From: Lachnospiraceae bacterium
GTDB lineage: Bacteria; Bacillota; Clostridia; Lachnospirales; Lachnospiraceae
Length of the DNA: 48,791 bases
Direction: 5' to 3'
NCBI GenBank assembly: GCA_017427415.1
Contig: JAFRSU010000019.1
Span: forward strand, 1-48,791
Shown one piece after another: positions 1 to 7,138 of this stretch (positions are counted from its first letter, which is position 1; every line of letters begins with the position of its first letter). The notes beneath the pieces were generated by a model. It made no database searches. It saw only the letters and a program-made list of their open reading frames with translations, and was not told where the DNA came from. The translations under genes and the position numbers were made by a program.

Positions 1-812
1 ATATCCTGCCCGATATAGGAGAGCGGCTCATATCGGAGATAGGGCTTGAAACTCTTCAGGGGATCATCAACCAGAATTTCCGACACCCGAACACCTGCGT
101 CAAGATCAGGCTCGTCTTCCGGCAGATACACGAGATGGCTCTTGATGACGGAGCTACCAGCATTCGTATAAATTATAAATATCTGGCCATGCCCAAGGTG
201 CTTCCGGTCACTGAGAAGCGTGCCCTTACTCCCGACGAGAAGGAAGCGGTCTTTAATGCCAATCTTCCCGATATGGAACGTGCGTTCTTGTTCGTGGAAT
301 ACTTTACCGGGATGAGAAGGGAAGAAGCTCTCGCCCTGCTGCCGACGGATTTCGACTTTGACAGGATGACGGTGCACATTAACAAGACCGTAGTGTTTGA
401 TGATAATGATCCGGTGCTCAATGTCGGAATGGCCAAGACCAAGTACAGTATCCGGACTCTTCCGCTCCCTGATAAGTGCCTGCCGTTCCTTAAGGATTAT
501 GTGCAGTCCTGCGACAGCTACCTCTTCCATCAGGTGAGGGGGAGCAAAGGGCTCATGAGTAAGACTTCATATAACAAATTCTGGAGAAGGATACATTCTG
601 AGCTGGTGAAGCTCGTCCCGTCTGCAGATTCCATCACTGCTTATACATTCAGGCACAACTACGCTACTCTTCTTTATTACTCGGATATCAAGCCTAAGAT
701 GGCTGCCAAGCTGATGGGCCATAAGGATACTACCATGATCCTCCGCATATATGCCCACCTCGACGAAGAGAGGGAAATGGCAGATATAAAACTCAATAAA
801 GTCTTCACATAA
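1..812 (+). CDS. int: Tyrosine recombinase integrase, 3' part (5' end outside window)
   Basis: This is the catalytic part of a phage site-specific recombinase. It opens at base 1 in frame with the copy at 48154, which supplies the missing N-terminus; the joined protein would have 359 residues. In joined numbering the catalytic residues are Arg195 (TGMRREEA), Arg307 (AYTFRHNYAT), His330 (LMGHK) and Tyr340 (LRIYAHLDE). The usual His of the HxxR box is Tyr here (YTFR), a tolerated variation in this family. A terminator follows and the attachment site lies about 75 bases past the stop, the usual int-att order. The first 370 bases differ from the other copy at 116, 164, 203 and 251 only, all silent. 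The family call is secure; the exact start is read from the other copy. Confidence 0.95.
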   Translation, partial: ILPDIGERLISEIGLETLQGIINQNFRHPNTCVKIRLVFRQIHEMALDDGATSIRINYKYLAMPKVLPVTEKRALTPDEKEAVFNANLPDMERAFLFVEYFTGMRREEALALLPTDFDFDRMTVHINKTVVFDDNDPVLNVGMAKTKYSIRTLPLPDKCLPFLKDYVQSCDSYLFHQVRGSKGLMSKTSYNKFWRRIHSELVKLVPSADSITAYTFRHNYATLLYYSDIKPKMAAKLMGHKDTTMILRIYAHLDEEREMADIKLNKVFT

Positions 813-819
813 AAACAAG

Positions 820-852
820 CCCGCCGGGATATCTGCCCGACGGGTATTTTTT
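820..852 (+). terminator. Rho-independent terminator of the integrase gene
   Basis: The arms CCCGCCGGG (820-828) and CCCGACGGG (836-844) form a 9-bp stem with one mismatch, followed by TATTTTTT. It starts 8 bases after the integrase stop codon. Confidence 0.85.
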
Positions 853-1015
853 ACTGAAAATATGCGGTTTCCGGCCCCGAAAAAAGTGTTGCCATTTTGT
901 TGCCATCCCGAAAACCCAAAATCAAGAATCCTTATTTTATGCGGGTTCTGTAGCCTGAGTGTTGCCCACATTTTTGTACATTTTTTAGCATTTTTTCGCT
1001 AATTTAGGGAAAATA

Positions 1016-1049
1016 AAAACCCTTGAAATTCAGTATTTTCAAGGGTTTT
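1016..1049. terminator. AT-rich inverted repeat, possible bidirectional terminator
   Basis: The arms AAAACCCTTGAAA (from 1016) and TTTTCAAGGGTTTT (to 1049) form a near-perfect stem with a short loop, just before the tRNA core. It could stop transcription toward the att site from either side. Confidence 0.6.
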
Positions 1050-1056
1050 CACTGTC

Positions 1057-1099
1057 TGCACCTTCAGGGGCTCGAACCCTGGACACCCTGATTAAGAGT
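1057..1099 (-). pseudogene. 3' fragment of tRNA-Lys(CTT): integration core
   Basis: On the minus strand this reads from the anticodon loop (CTCTTAA, anticodon CTT) through the anticodon stem, variable loop, T arm (AGGGTTCGAGCCCCT) and the 3' acceptor strand (AAGGTGC) to the discriminator A. The 5' half of the tRNA is absent and the sequence beyond the loop is unrelated. Many temperate phages carry such a fragment so that the host tRNA is rebuilt on integration. It is not a functional tRNA here. Confidence 0.85.
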
Positions 1100-1235
1100 A
1101 ATGTGTGTTGCCTTTGCTCCAAGCCTTGATTTTAAGCGTTTCTATGCTTTTTTGTGTTGCCTTTTTGTTGCCAAAAGCAACAAAAATATGCTACCCTAAC
1201 TTTTTGCGTTATGATAGCATATCTTCATTTTTATT

Positions 1236-1598
1236 TCAACTTTTATTTTCCAGATCCTTTATCCTGTGGTTGGCAACTTCCACCTTTTCCTCCAGAATAG
1301 GCACTCTCTTAGCAAAATTATTATGCTCCCTGGTTTCCCTCGTAAGCTCCTGTATCTGAGCATTGATAACAGCTTGCGTCTTTTCCAATTCTGCCTTGTT
1401 CATTATCTGCTGCTTTTCTAACTCGGCCTTGAATTTTTCTTGCTGAAGCTGCAGGTCACCTTTCATGGAGAGCTGCTGTTTTTCTAACTCGTTCATCATC
1501 TTCAGAGTATTGTTCTTATTTGAGATTGATACTCCTATAAGTGTGCCACCGGAAGTTATCATTGCAACTATAATGGGGATAAGTATGCTCGCGTCCAT
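1236..1598 (-). CDS. Membrane-anchored coiled-coil lysis-cassette protein (XhlA-like)
   Basis: A 120-residue protein with one N-terminal membrane segment (residues ~4-22, ILIPIIVAMITSGGTLIGV), then a long Glu/Lys/Gln-rich coiled coil (~30-115). It begins at MDAS, 7 bases after a GGAGG site and just past the endolysin stop. The layout resembles the XhlA/haemolysin-like proteins often found next to phage holins and endolysins, which assist lysis at the membrane. It is the last gene of the lysis operon, after holin and endolysin. The holin-accessory role rests on position and topology, since no catalytic motif is present. Confidence 0.65.
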   Translation of the reverse strand: MDASILIPIIVAMITSGGTLIGVSISNKNNTLKMMNELEKQQLSMKGDLQLQQEKFKAELEKQQIMNKAELEKTQAVINAQIQELTRETREHNNFAKRVPILEEKVEVANHRIKDLENKS

Positions 1599-1600
1599 CC

Positions 1601-2401
1601 TTAACCCTCCATCAGCTTGGCTATAGTCTTGGGACCACATATCCCATCAGCTTTCAATCCGACAAGCTTCTGATATTCAGCAATGCATGCCACGGTACCC
1701 TTTCCGCAGTCTCCGTCTATGCCGCCGCAAGCGTCTATTTCGGTCTGGAACTGATGTTGAGCAAGCTCGTATTGTACCCACTTGACTCCTTCGCCTTTGC
1801 TGATATAAGACGCGCAGCCCTGCTTCTTCGCATTGGTCGGACTTGTTACATTGGTCTTTGGTGGCTCAAAGGGATTGTTCCATGGCATCCCTTCCGTGAT
1901 CATTGCAGTATGTCCCTTTGTTTTTGTTACAATGACGTCTCCATCGTACAATGTAGTTCCAGGCTTATACTCTATCGTGGGTTTGAAAAGGCCTGTCTTC
2001 TGAAGTATTTCTTTCTCATTGCCGGTATAGAATACCGGTATATCCTTCCCGGTCGCTTCCCTTATTACTTTGTTTACTAATGTTGAGCAATCGCAGTTGC
2101 GCGGAACTGTCGAAGCTATATCGTATTTGAATACGCTTTCTCTTCCATTTTCTCCATCGCTCTGTGAATATCCCAAACTTGCGTTATTGCAAGCCTTCTT
2201 CATCAGCTTTGCTGCTTTCTTTGCATGCTTCGGCTTCTTGAAGCGCAGGATAAGCCAGCCCTTCTTGTTCATATAAAAATCCTGCATCCTGACCTCTCCG
2301 GTGTATAAGTCAGGAGTGCCCTTCTGTTTCTGATCACCGGGCTTCCCTCCGGTAGACCTTCCGTTTTCGTCGCACCATGCATTACCGATCATTACCTTCA
2401 T
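1601..2401 (-). CDS. Endolysin: NlpC/P60-like peptidase plus peptidoglycan-binding domain
   Basis: A 266-residue cell-wall hydrolase that would release progeny after the holin opens the membrane. An N-terminal cysteine-peptidase/amidase domain (~1-180) contains RNCDCSTLVNKV with likely nucleophile Cys105, and KGHTAMI with likely His164. A C-terminal PG_binding_1 domain (~195-266) contains GGIDGDCGKGTVACI and KADGICGPKT. The start MKVMIGNAW is chosen because an AAGGAGG lies 9 bases upstream; an earlier ATG sits directly against that site. It overlaps the end of the holin gene by 20 bases. No signal peptide is seen, so export depends on the holin. Confidence 0.85.
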   Translation of the reverse strand: MKVMIGNAWCDENGRSTGGKPGDQKQKGTPDLYTGEVRMQDFYMNKKGWLILRFKKPKHAKKAAKLMKKACNNASLGYSQSDGENGRESVFKYDIASTVPRNCDCSTLVNKVIREATGKDIPVFYTGNEKEILQKTGLFKPTIEYKPGTTLYDGDVIVTKTKGHTAMITEGMPWNNPFEPPKTNVTSPTNAKKQGCASYISKGEGVKWVQYELAQHQFQTEIDACGGIDGDCGKGTVACIAEYQKLVGLKADGICGPKTIAKLMEG

Positions 2402-2603
2402 CTGCCCCATCCTCCTTCTTATTTTCTTCTGCTTCACGCTTGCCGGTTTGCGTGCCGAAATAAAATGATATTATCATTATAAAAACCGATAGAAACTCCT
2501 GACCGCTAACAACTCCGGTTACTGATAGATACGCAAACACGCCCGTTAAGATAAATGTTACGATTGATTTTACATCAATAAGCTTTGTTAACTTCTTTCC
2601 CAT
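2382..2603 (-). CDS. Phage holin
   Basis: A 73-residue protein with two hydrophobic segments (residues ~12-32 and ~38-50) and a charged Lys/Glu-rich tail, the usual plan of small class II phage holins. It should form the membrane lesion that lets the endolysin reach the wall. It sits immediately upstream of the endolysin and overlaps it. A GAGGAGGG site precedes the ATG. Confidence 0.8.
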   Translation of the reverse strand: MGKKLTKLIDVKSIVTFILTGVFAYLSVTGVVSGQEFLSVFIMIISFYFGTQTGKREAEENKKEDGADEGNDR

Positions 2604-2626
2604 ACTGCCATCCCTCCTCTTTTTTA

Positions 2627-2785
2627 TTAAAAATGCATCGTAACTCCGTTATACATTTTCTCAATATATCTATACATTTCCTGCTCTGACCTTTGGTCTC
2701 TTTCAGTCCTTATCTTTCTTTTTCTGTTCATCCAAGCCGGAGCAGTTGATGGTGAACACCTCTTATTATGTTTTCCACCTTTCAT
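2627..2785 (-). CDS. Small basic protein, unknown
   Basis: A 52-residue Arg/Lys-rich ORF starting MKGGKHNKRC, with a GGAG site 7 bases upstream inside the previous small ORF. It carries one membrane-free basic N-terminus and an amphipathic C-terminus (RSEQEMYRYIEKMYNG). It lies between the DGR reverse transcriptase and the holin. No family is recognised. The start could be a little earlier. Confidence 0.4.
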   Translation of the reverse strand: MKGGKHNKRCSPSTAPAWMNRKRKIRTERDQRSEQEMYRYIEKMYNGVTMHF

Positions 2786-2939
2786 AAATTTTCTCCACTT
2801 CATCCTTACCATCCATCATTTTATCTATATCCTCGATCTCCATATATTCCAGGAGCTTAATTGTCAGCTTTTCAATCATGTTCCCTTGTATCTTTATTAT
2901 CTCATTCAGATTGTCCACCAATTCCGCTATATCGTTCAT
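2766..2939 (-). CDS. Small helical protein downstream of the DGR reverse transcriptase
   Basis: A 57-residue ORF beginning MNDIAELVDNLNEII, acidic and helix-forming with heptad-like Leu/Ile spacing. Its start lies inside the last codons of the reverse transcriptase in another frame and its end overlaps the next small ORF, so the three genes look translationally coupled. No clear Shine-Dalgarno sequence is seen. The function is unknown; an accessory role in the retroelement is possible but unsupported. Confidence 0.45.
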   Translation of the reverse strand: MNDIAELVDNLNEIIKIQGNMIEKLTIKLLEYMEIEDIDKMMDGKDEVEKIYERWKT

Positions 2940-4065
2940 CTTTGCTTGTTCCCGTTCTCTTCTCCATAGCTTTTGAGTAAAGCTCGTTTAATCTATCTCT
3001 CAATTTCCTTGTATCTGCATGGCTCAAAAGTCCGCTTATGCTTGCCGCCCTTCTTTTAAATGCACCCTCGCCCATTCTTCCGTCGGCGTACCGTTCGCAT
3101 ATCCCCTTGACTTCTTTCTTTATCCGCTTTGTTGTACTCTTTCTAAGCCTTATTCTTTGTGCCGTGATCTTCAGTCCAACAAATTCAACGCCGCACCTTA
3201 TGGGCCGGATACAAGTTTTCTTGTTTAAGTCTAACCTTAACTCTTCATTCAGGTACCGCCGGATATCTTCAAGCAGTCCTTTCAATTCTTCTTTGGAGCT
3301 TCCGAGTATCACTATATCGTCCATATATCTGATGTAGTAGTGTATCTTTAGCTTATGCTTACAATACTGGTCAAGCTCATTCAAATATATGTTTGCGAAT
3401 AGCTGGCTTGTCAGATTGCCTATAGGCATACCGACATCGTATAGCCATTCTTCCTGTGGTACCTCTTGCGGACTTTTGCCTGGTGGAAGTCCGAACGGTT
3501 CAACCCTGCTATTGATAATGTTCTTCAGGAAGTTCATAAACTCTGTGTCTTTGATCCTCTTTTCGAGGATCCTAATCAATATTTCATGGTTAACCCTGTA
3601 AAAGAATTTGCTTATATCAAGTTTTAAGTAATACCACTCGCCGCCCGTTTTCCTTCTGACTTTCCGCATCCAGTACTGTAACTTATGCGATGCTTTGTGG
3701 CTTCCTTTACCTTCTCTGCAAGCGTATGAATCTTCAATCATTAGCTTATCAAATATCGGATTGATGTACTGGTATATCGACCATTGTACTATTCTGTCCA
3801 TATACGGTAACGCCATAACAAGCCTCTTCTTTGGTATTATTATCCATTTCTTTCTGTATGGGCCAAGCTCATAGGTTCCGTCGATCATCTTTTCTTGTAT
3901 TTCGATCAGGTAATCTTCAAGTCTGGCAGTAAAGCCTAATACTTCCGGGCGGTATCTCTTGCCCTTCCTTGCGTTTTCATGTGCTTTTACTAAACTCTGA
4001 TAGCTGCATATCTCATTCCAAGCATTTTCAATGTAGTTAGGTCTTCTTGTTGAGTCGGTATTCAT
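2902..4065 (-). CDS. Diversity-generating retroelement reverse transcriptase
   Basis: A 387-residue group-II-intron-like reverse transcriptase of the DGR class, which copies the TR RNA with adenine infidelity so that the cDNA can overwrite VR. Visible motifs are KLDISKFFYRV with catalytic Asp150, PIGNLTSQLFANIYLNE (the IGxxxSQ box typical of DGR enzymes, residues ~215-221), YMDD at 247-250 and GVEFVGLKI near 290. It has no maturase or endonuclease domain. The template repeat lies 150 bases upstream and Avd before that, the common target-avd-TR-RT order. The Shine-Dalgarno sequence is weak. Confidence 0.95.
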   Translation of the reverse strand: MNTDSTRRPNYIENAWNEICSYQSLVKAHENARKGKRYRPEVLGFTARLEDYLIEIQEKMIDGTYELGPYRKKWIIIPKKRLVMALPYMDRIVQWSIYQYINPIFDKLMIEDSYACREGKGSHKASHKLQYWMRKVRRKTGGEWYYLKLDISKFFYRVNHEILIRILEKRIKDTEFMNFLKNIINSRVEPFGLPPGKSPQEVPQEEWLYDVGMPIGNLTSQLFANIYLNELDQYCKHKLKIHYYIRYMDDIVILGSSKEELKGLLEDIRRYLNEELRLDLNKKTCIRPIRCGVEFVGLKITAQRIRLRKSTTKRIKKEVKGICERYADGRMGEGAFKRRAASISGLLSHADTRKLRDRLNELYSKAMEKRTGTSKDERYSGIGGQSE

Positions 4066-4213
4066 TTCAAATTTGCCTGCGTGTGACGTTTCCGCCTCCG
4101 TAGGATGGTTTATTTTTTCTTTTCAGAATGGAAACAGTCTCCTTATAATCTGTAAACTGTACCATGTTCCTTGAAACATAGTCCACGCCGTTACAGTAGC
4201 GAATGTTGATAGA

Positions 4214-4332
4214 ATATAAGCGGCACGACCGCCGATGTTGTCGTTCGAGTTCGAACGGTGATTGTTGAGGTTGGCATAGAACACACCGGCATTAGCACCG
4301 TTGTTCCAGTTGCCCCCACGATACAGCGAACG
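4214..4332 (-). repeat. TR: DGR template repeat (TR)
   Basis: A 119-bp non-coding copy of the 3' end of the target gene, between avd and the RT. It aligns without gaps to 4869-4987 (offset 655). The sense strand has 27 adenines. Ten of them are changed in VR and none of the other 92 bases is. Read in the target frame it encodes mostly Asn (AAC/AAT) codons at the variable sites, the codons that give the widest choice when A is randomised. Confidence 0.97.
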
Positions 4333-4347
4333 TAATAGCCTGTTCCC

Positions 4348-4773
4348 TTATTTATCTAAAGATTGTATGTATCTGCCTAAGATCCTGCCTATCTCGCTTG
4401 TGTACCTTGACCAAACTTCATATTGATGCTCTGAGAGTGGAGGCGCAAATTTGCCGCTTGCGTCCTTGTCAGCTGCCAATCTCACAAGTAGCCGCATCCA
4501 TTCAAGCTCTATGTCAAGCTCCTGTGTAGTCGTCTTTCTGTAATACTTCTTTTCGATTTCAACTACCAGATGATACATCTTGTTCATACAGCTTTTGATA
4601 TCGTCCGCAAGATCTCTGTCTCTTCGTGGGAATTTCTGTAATAATGGTCTGCCGTAACGTATTATCTCTCCGATTTTCTCTTTGAGTTTGAAAGGTTCAT
4701 AGTTGCTTTTCGGTTCCTTTGGGCTTTGCATATAATCTTTAAATCCTATAGTTTCATATCTCCCACGGCACAC
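4348..4773 (-). CDS. avd: DGR accessory variability determinant (Avd), four-helix bundle
   Basis: Avd proteins are small basic helical bundles that form a pentamer, bind the reverse transcriptase and TR RNA and are needed for mutagenic retrohoming. This 141-residue ORF has the characteristic stretch RPLLQKFPRRDRDLADDI, followed by long amphipathic helices rich in Arg/Lys and ending GRILGRYIQSLDK. The longest form starts with GTG at 4773, inside a hairpin loop; an ATG at 4731 gives a 127-residue protein nearer the family size. It lies between VR and TR. Confidence 0.88.
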   Translation of the reverse strand: MCRGRYETIGFKDYMQSPKEPKSNYEPFKLKEKIGEIIRYGRPLLQKFPRRDRDLADDIKSCMNKMYHLVVEIEKKYYRKTTTQELDIELEWMRLLVRLAADKDASGKFAPPLSEHQYEVWSRYTSEIGRILGRYIQSLDK

Positions 4774-4795
4774 AAGACAGTTGCATACCGTGGGA
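4761..4795 (-). promoter_or_regulatory. Hairpin downstream of VR, at the avd start
   Basis: TCCCACGG (4761-4768) and CCGTGGGA (4788-4795) form a perfect 8-bp stem around a 19-nt loop that contains the possible avd GTG start. Inverted repeats just past VR are a known requirement for target recognition in some DGRs. This one begins about 75 bases after VR, and could instead control avd translation. Confidence 0.6.
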
Positions 4796-4861
4796 TAAAG
4801 TTTTAGTTCTGTAGGGTTCGCTATCGCTCACCCTGTCAGTGCGTCGGGTATCAGTGGACAG

Positions 4862-5965
4862 TTACTCGATATAAGCGGCACGACCGCCGATGCGGTCGCC
4901 CGAGTACGAACGGTGAATGTGGAGGTTGGCATAGAACACACCGGCACTAGCACCGTTGCTCCAGTTGCCCCCACGACACAGCGAACGCTCCGCTTCGCTG
5001 TTATTACAGTAAAGCTGATCTCCGCCATAGGTGGTATCAATTCCTGTACCTGTAAGGTTTGCGTCGGGATACATAGCTAAAGCCTGAAGTAAAAGGATAG
5101 CTGCGGCACTAATATCTGAGTCAACCTGCACATCCTTAAATGCACATCCGTTAGCTCCAGGTGTTCCGGTAATGCTTGTAACGTACTTCCATTTTGACGA
5201 TAAGAAGTCAAGCTTTACACTGCCTGTAGTCTGGCCGTCATACTTGTTGTTTGCGTCCCTGTGGGGAGCTACAAGATTTCCGGTAGCTGCGTCAATAGCT
5301 TTCCATGCGTTGCTTTCGTCTGAAAGGTCTGCGGTGTCAAGCGATGCATTGTTATCTTCAAGGATCTGAAGCTCACCGTACTTCAAACGTAGTCCGGTAC
5401 ACCATTCAACTACGTTACCGTTCATGTCCCAGATGCCCTCTAATGTTCCATCATGCGACCATGTGATAGGGCCGGTTCCGGTTGCTACTCTCTGTATTCT
5501 GTCTGATGAATCTCTGGCCATGGAAGGAATAGCCTTGTAAAGTGTTTCTGAGGTGTCCTTGCCATAGTTATTGTTGCCCTTGGGTTCGGTACCGTTCTTG
5601 TGGCACCATAAAGCGATTGCGGCCCACTCAACAGCTGTGATCTCGTGATGTCCTGCGCCCTTTGCCTTTGCGTATGAAATGAAAGTGTCAAGGTTTGTGT
5701 TTGCCTGGGGATCCTCAGCCGGTAAGCTGTAGGCTCTGCCGTTGTAGTGCTTAGTCTGATACTTGCCTACATAGAATCCGTCAATCTCTACACCGTTGCG
5801 GCGGAAAGCCGGATGTACGCTTGTGTCGGCAGTTGAAAGTACATCACAAAGTCTAAACTTAGGGATGTAAACCATGATGCTCGGCATTTCCTTGTCATCA
5901 TAGATAATCTTGTTGCTGGGAGCTACGCTCTTTAATGCTAGCTCGGCCATGTCAAAATTTGCCAT
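4862..5965 (-). CDS. DGR target protein, C-type-lectin/FGE-sulfatase fold, probable receptor-binding tail protein
   Basis: A 367-residue protein. Residues ~1-110 look like a phage attachment segment. From ~115 on it matches the formylglycine-generating-enzyme/C-type-lectin fold used by DGR targets (EITAVEWAAIALWCHKNG, GIWDMNGNVVEWCTG, SLCRGGNWSNGASAGVFY, ending IGGRAAYIE). The variable residues 330-358 lie in the ligand-binding face of this fold in known relatives. A GGAGG site precedes the ATG. It is the last tail gene, directly after fibre-like genes, so it most likely recognises the host surface and is diversified to follow receptor change. Its virion location is inferred from order. Confidence 0.93.
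   Translation of the reverse strand: MANFDMAELALKSVAPSNKIIYDDKEMPSIMVYIPKFRLCDVLSTADTSVHPAFRRNGVEIDGFYVGKYQTKHYNGRAYSLPAEDPQANTNLDTFISYAKAKGAGHHEITAVEWAAIALWCHKNGTEPKGNNNYGKDTSETLYKAIPSMARDSSDRIQRVATGTGPITWSHDGTLEGIWDMNGNVVEWCTGLRLKYGELQILEDNNASLDTADLSDESNAWKAIDAATGNLVAPHRDANNKYDGQTTGSVKLDFLSSKWKYVTSITGTPGANGCAFKDVQVDSDISAAAILLLQALAMYPDANLTGTGIDTTYGGDQLYCNNSEAERSLCRGGNWSNGASAGVFYANLHIHRSYSGDRIGGRAAYIE
4869..4987 (-). repeat. VR: DGR variable repeat (VR) at the 3' end of the target gene
   Basis: The VR differs from TR at 4893, 4894, 4899, 4900, 4906, 4917, 4921, 4947, 4959 and 4977; every difference is an adenine in TR. Eight codons change: target residues 330 (Tyr to Cys), 336 and 340 (Asn to Ser), 349 (His), 350 (Ile), 354 (Tyr), 356 (Gly) and 358 (Arg), the last five all from Asn. 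The 24 bases at the distal end (4869-4892) are identical to TR and GC-rich, the expected place for the initiation-of-mutagenic-homology element. Confidence 0.97.
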
Positions 5966-5979
5966 CTGTATTTTCCTCC

Positions 5980-6336
5980 TTAGCTGATATATATTCCGTC
6001 AATGCTGAACAGATAAAGAGTAACCTTATCCATATCAAGAGGCTTAGCGGTTCTGTTTACAACTTCTTTCTCCACCTCTTCGCCATCGACTGTTTCTGTA
6101 ACTGTAGTAACTGTCTCGTCGTATTCCTTCTCCGGGATCTCTACCTGAGCTGCATAATATCTTCCCTGTCCCATAACAAGGAACCCGTCAGCATCAATCA
6201 TAATGTCCTTAGTTACTACTTCGTCCTTCTGGTACCTTGCGAGATTGATAACAAGCTCGTCATCTGCAAAGCTGAGTTTTGTGCCGTTAACGTCGTATTC
6301 TATCTTTGTTCCGGCATTCTTTTCAACTACGTTCAT
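5980..6336 (-). CDS. Small tail protein upstream of DGR target, unknown
   Basis: A 118-residue acidic protein (ends DKVTLYLFSIDGIYIS) with a strong AGGAGAT site. It contains a Glu/Val/Thr-rich central stretch (TVTTVTETVDGEEVEKEV). No domain is recognised. It lies 14 bases upstream of the DGR target in the same operon, so it may be a fibre-tip adaptor or chaperone for the target; this is a guess from position. Confidence 0.6.
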   Translation of the reverse strand: MNVVEKNAGTKIEYDVNGTKLSFADDELVINLARYQKDEVVTKDIMIDADGFLVMGQGRYYAAQVEIPEKEYDETVTTVTETVDGEEVEKEVVNRTAKPLDMDKVTLYLFSIDGIYIS

Positions 6337-6353
6337 TTTTTATCTCCTTCCGT

Positions 6354-6788
6354 TTAGTTAATCATTCCGCCTGTTATTCTCACGATAACATTTACGGTTG
6401 TTGCGCTGCCGTCATGGAGCAGCTTAAAGCCGTTCAAGGCTCTGTCCTTTACCTGGATATTTCCGAGTCTGCCGCCGCTGTAAGAAACAACCTCTACCTC
6501 AACGCTGTAGTCTGTGTGTTCTCTGAGCTGTGATAAAGCTACGGTATTTTCCTTGTTGTTAAAAGGCCACGGTAAGGCGTTCATAGCAAGTGAAACGCTC
6601 TTAACTTCGCTCAATGTGTCGTAATCTTCCTGAATCTGCTTAAACCTGCTTATCTGCTGTGCAAGGTAGCTGTCAAAAATACCGACTTCCACATTGTTAA
6701 AATGATCCTGGTCAAGAAGTGTTCCCTGCTGGATAACCTGGCCATGCTGATCTTCGACGTGATTAAGCCAAAAAGTCCTTGAATACAT
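6354..6788 (-). CDS. Tail fibre-region protein, unknown
   Basis: A 144-residue protein (starts MYSRTFWLNHVEDQHG) with an AGGAGGT ribosome site. The N-terminal motif with QQGTLLDQDHFNNVE resembles the beginnings of short tail-fibre proteins of Firmicutes phages, and the C-terminus is a beta-rich repeat-like stretch. It sits between the baseplate and the DGR target, where fibre genes normally lie. Structural role inferred. Confidence 0.6.
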   Translation of the reverse strand: MYSRTFWLNHVEDQHGQVIQQGTLLDQDHFNNVEVGIFDSYLAQQISRFKQIQEDYDTLSEVKSVSLAMNALPWPFNNKENTVALSQLREHTDYSVEVEVVSYSGGRLGNIQVKDRALNGFKLLHDGSATTVNVIVRITGGMIN

Positions 6789-6805
6789 CGTCTATACCTC
6801 CTTCC

Positions 6806-7111
6806 TTAAGTTTCTATCAACGGGAATGTAAACCTTAAAAGGGCTGAGTTAAGGCTTGTTCTCACAAGGCTTATGGACTGCTGCCCTGCAAGGTCGCCTT
6901 CTACGTCATATACCCTGACTGCGGTTATCGTATCCGCTGCGCCGCTTGATGGACAGTTTACATACACGATTGCATCAGTCCCGTTGAGTTCTTTGCTGTT
7001 GATTGTTCCGTTTCTCCATGTAGAGTTGTTTGTCTGATACTGAAATTTCACAATGCTGTTCAGTAATTCATTCCTTCTCTTGTTAAGAAACGTGTTGCTG
7101 AAAAATGCCAT
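6806..7111 (-). CDS. Tail-associated protein, unknown
   Basis: A 101-residue protein (starts MAFFSNTFLNKRRNELL) with an AAGGAGA site. The helical N-terminus is followed by a beta-rich domain (TITAVRVYDVEGDLAGQQS). It follows the gpI-like gene in the tail operon. No family recognised; probably a fibre or baseplate-fibre connector. Confidence 0.55.
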   Translation of the reverse strand: MAFFSNTFLNKRRNELLNSIVKFQYQTNNSTWRNGTINSKELNGTDAIVYVNCPSSGAADTITAVRVYDVEGDLAGQQSISLVRTSLNSALLRFTFPLIET

Positions 7112-7138
7112 GCCTTTTATCTCCTTTCATAGAATTGC

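Larger units (their letters stand above)
886..1172. other. attP: Phage attachment site (attP or tandem-prophage junction) with integrase arm sites
   Basis: A tRNA 3' fragment (1057-1099) is flanked on both sides by the hexamer GTTGCC. Copies lie at 888, 899 and 961 on the left and at 1107, 1156 and 1167 on the right. The outer pairs form matching bipartite sites, GTGTTGCC-N5-GTTGCC, at 886-904 and 1154-1172, each with an 11-bp repeat spacing. Arm sites on both sides of a core are expected for attP, or for the junction between tandem prophages; a single integrated attL or attR would carry only one arm. The integrase gene lies next door. That the hexamers bind integrase is inferred. Confidence 0.75.

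Noticed and set aside
1057..1099. Functional tRNA-Lys
   Set aside because: Only the 3' half is present. The 5' acceptor strand, D arm and 5' anticodon stem are missing.
2902..4332. Retron
   Set aside because: The RT has DGR-type motifs and is paired with TR, VR and Avd. No msr/msd structure or retron RT signature is seen.
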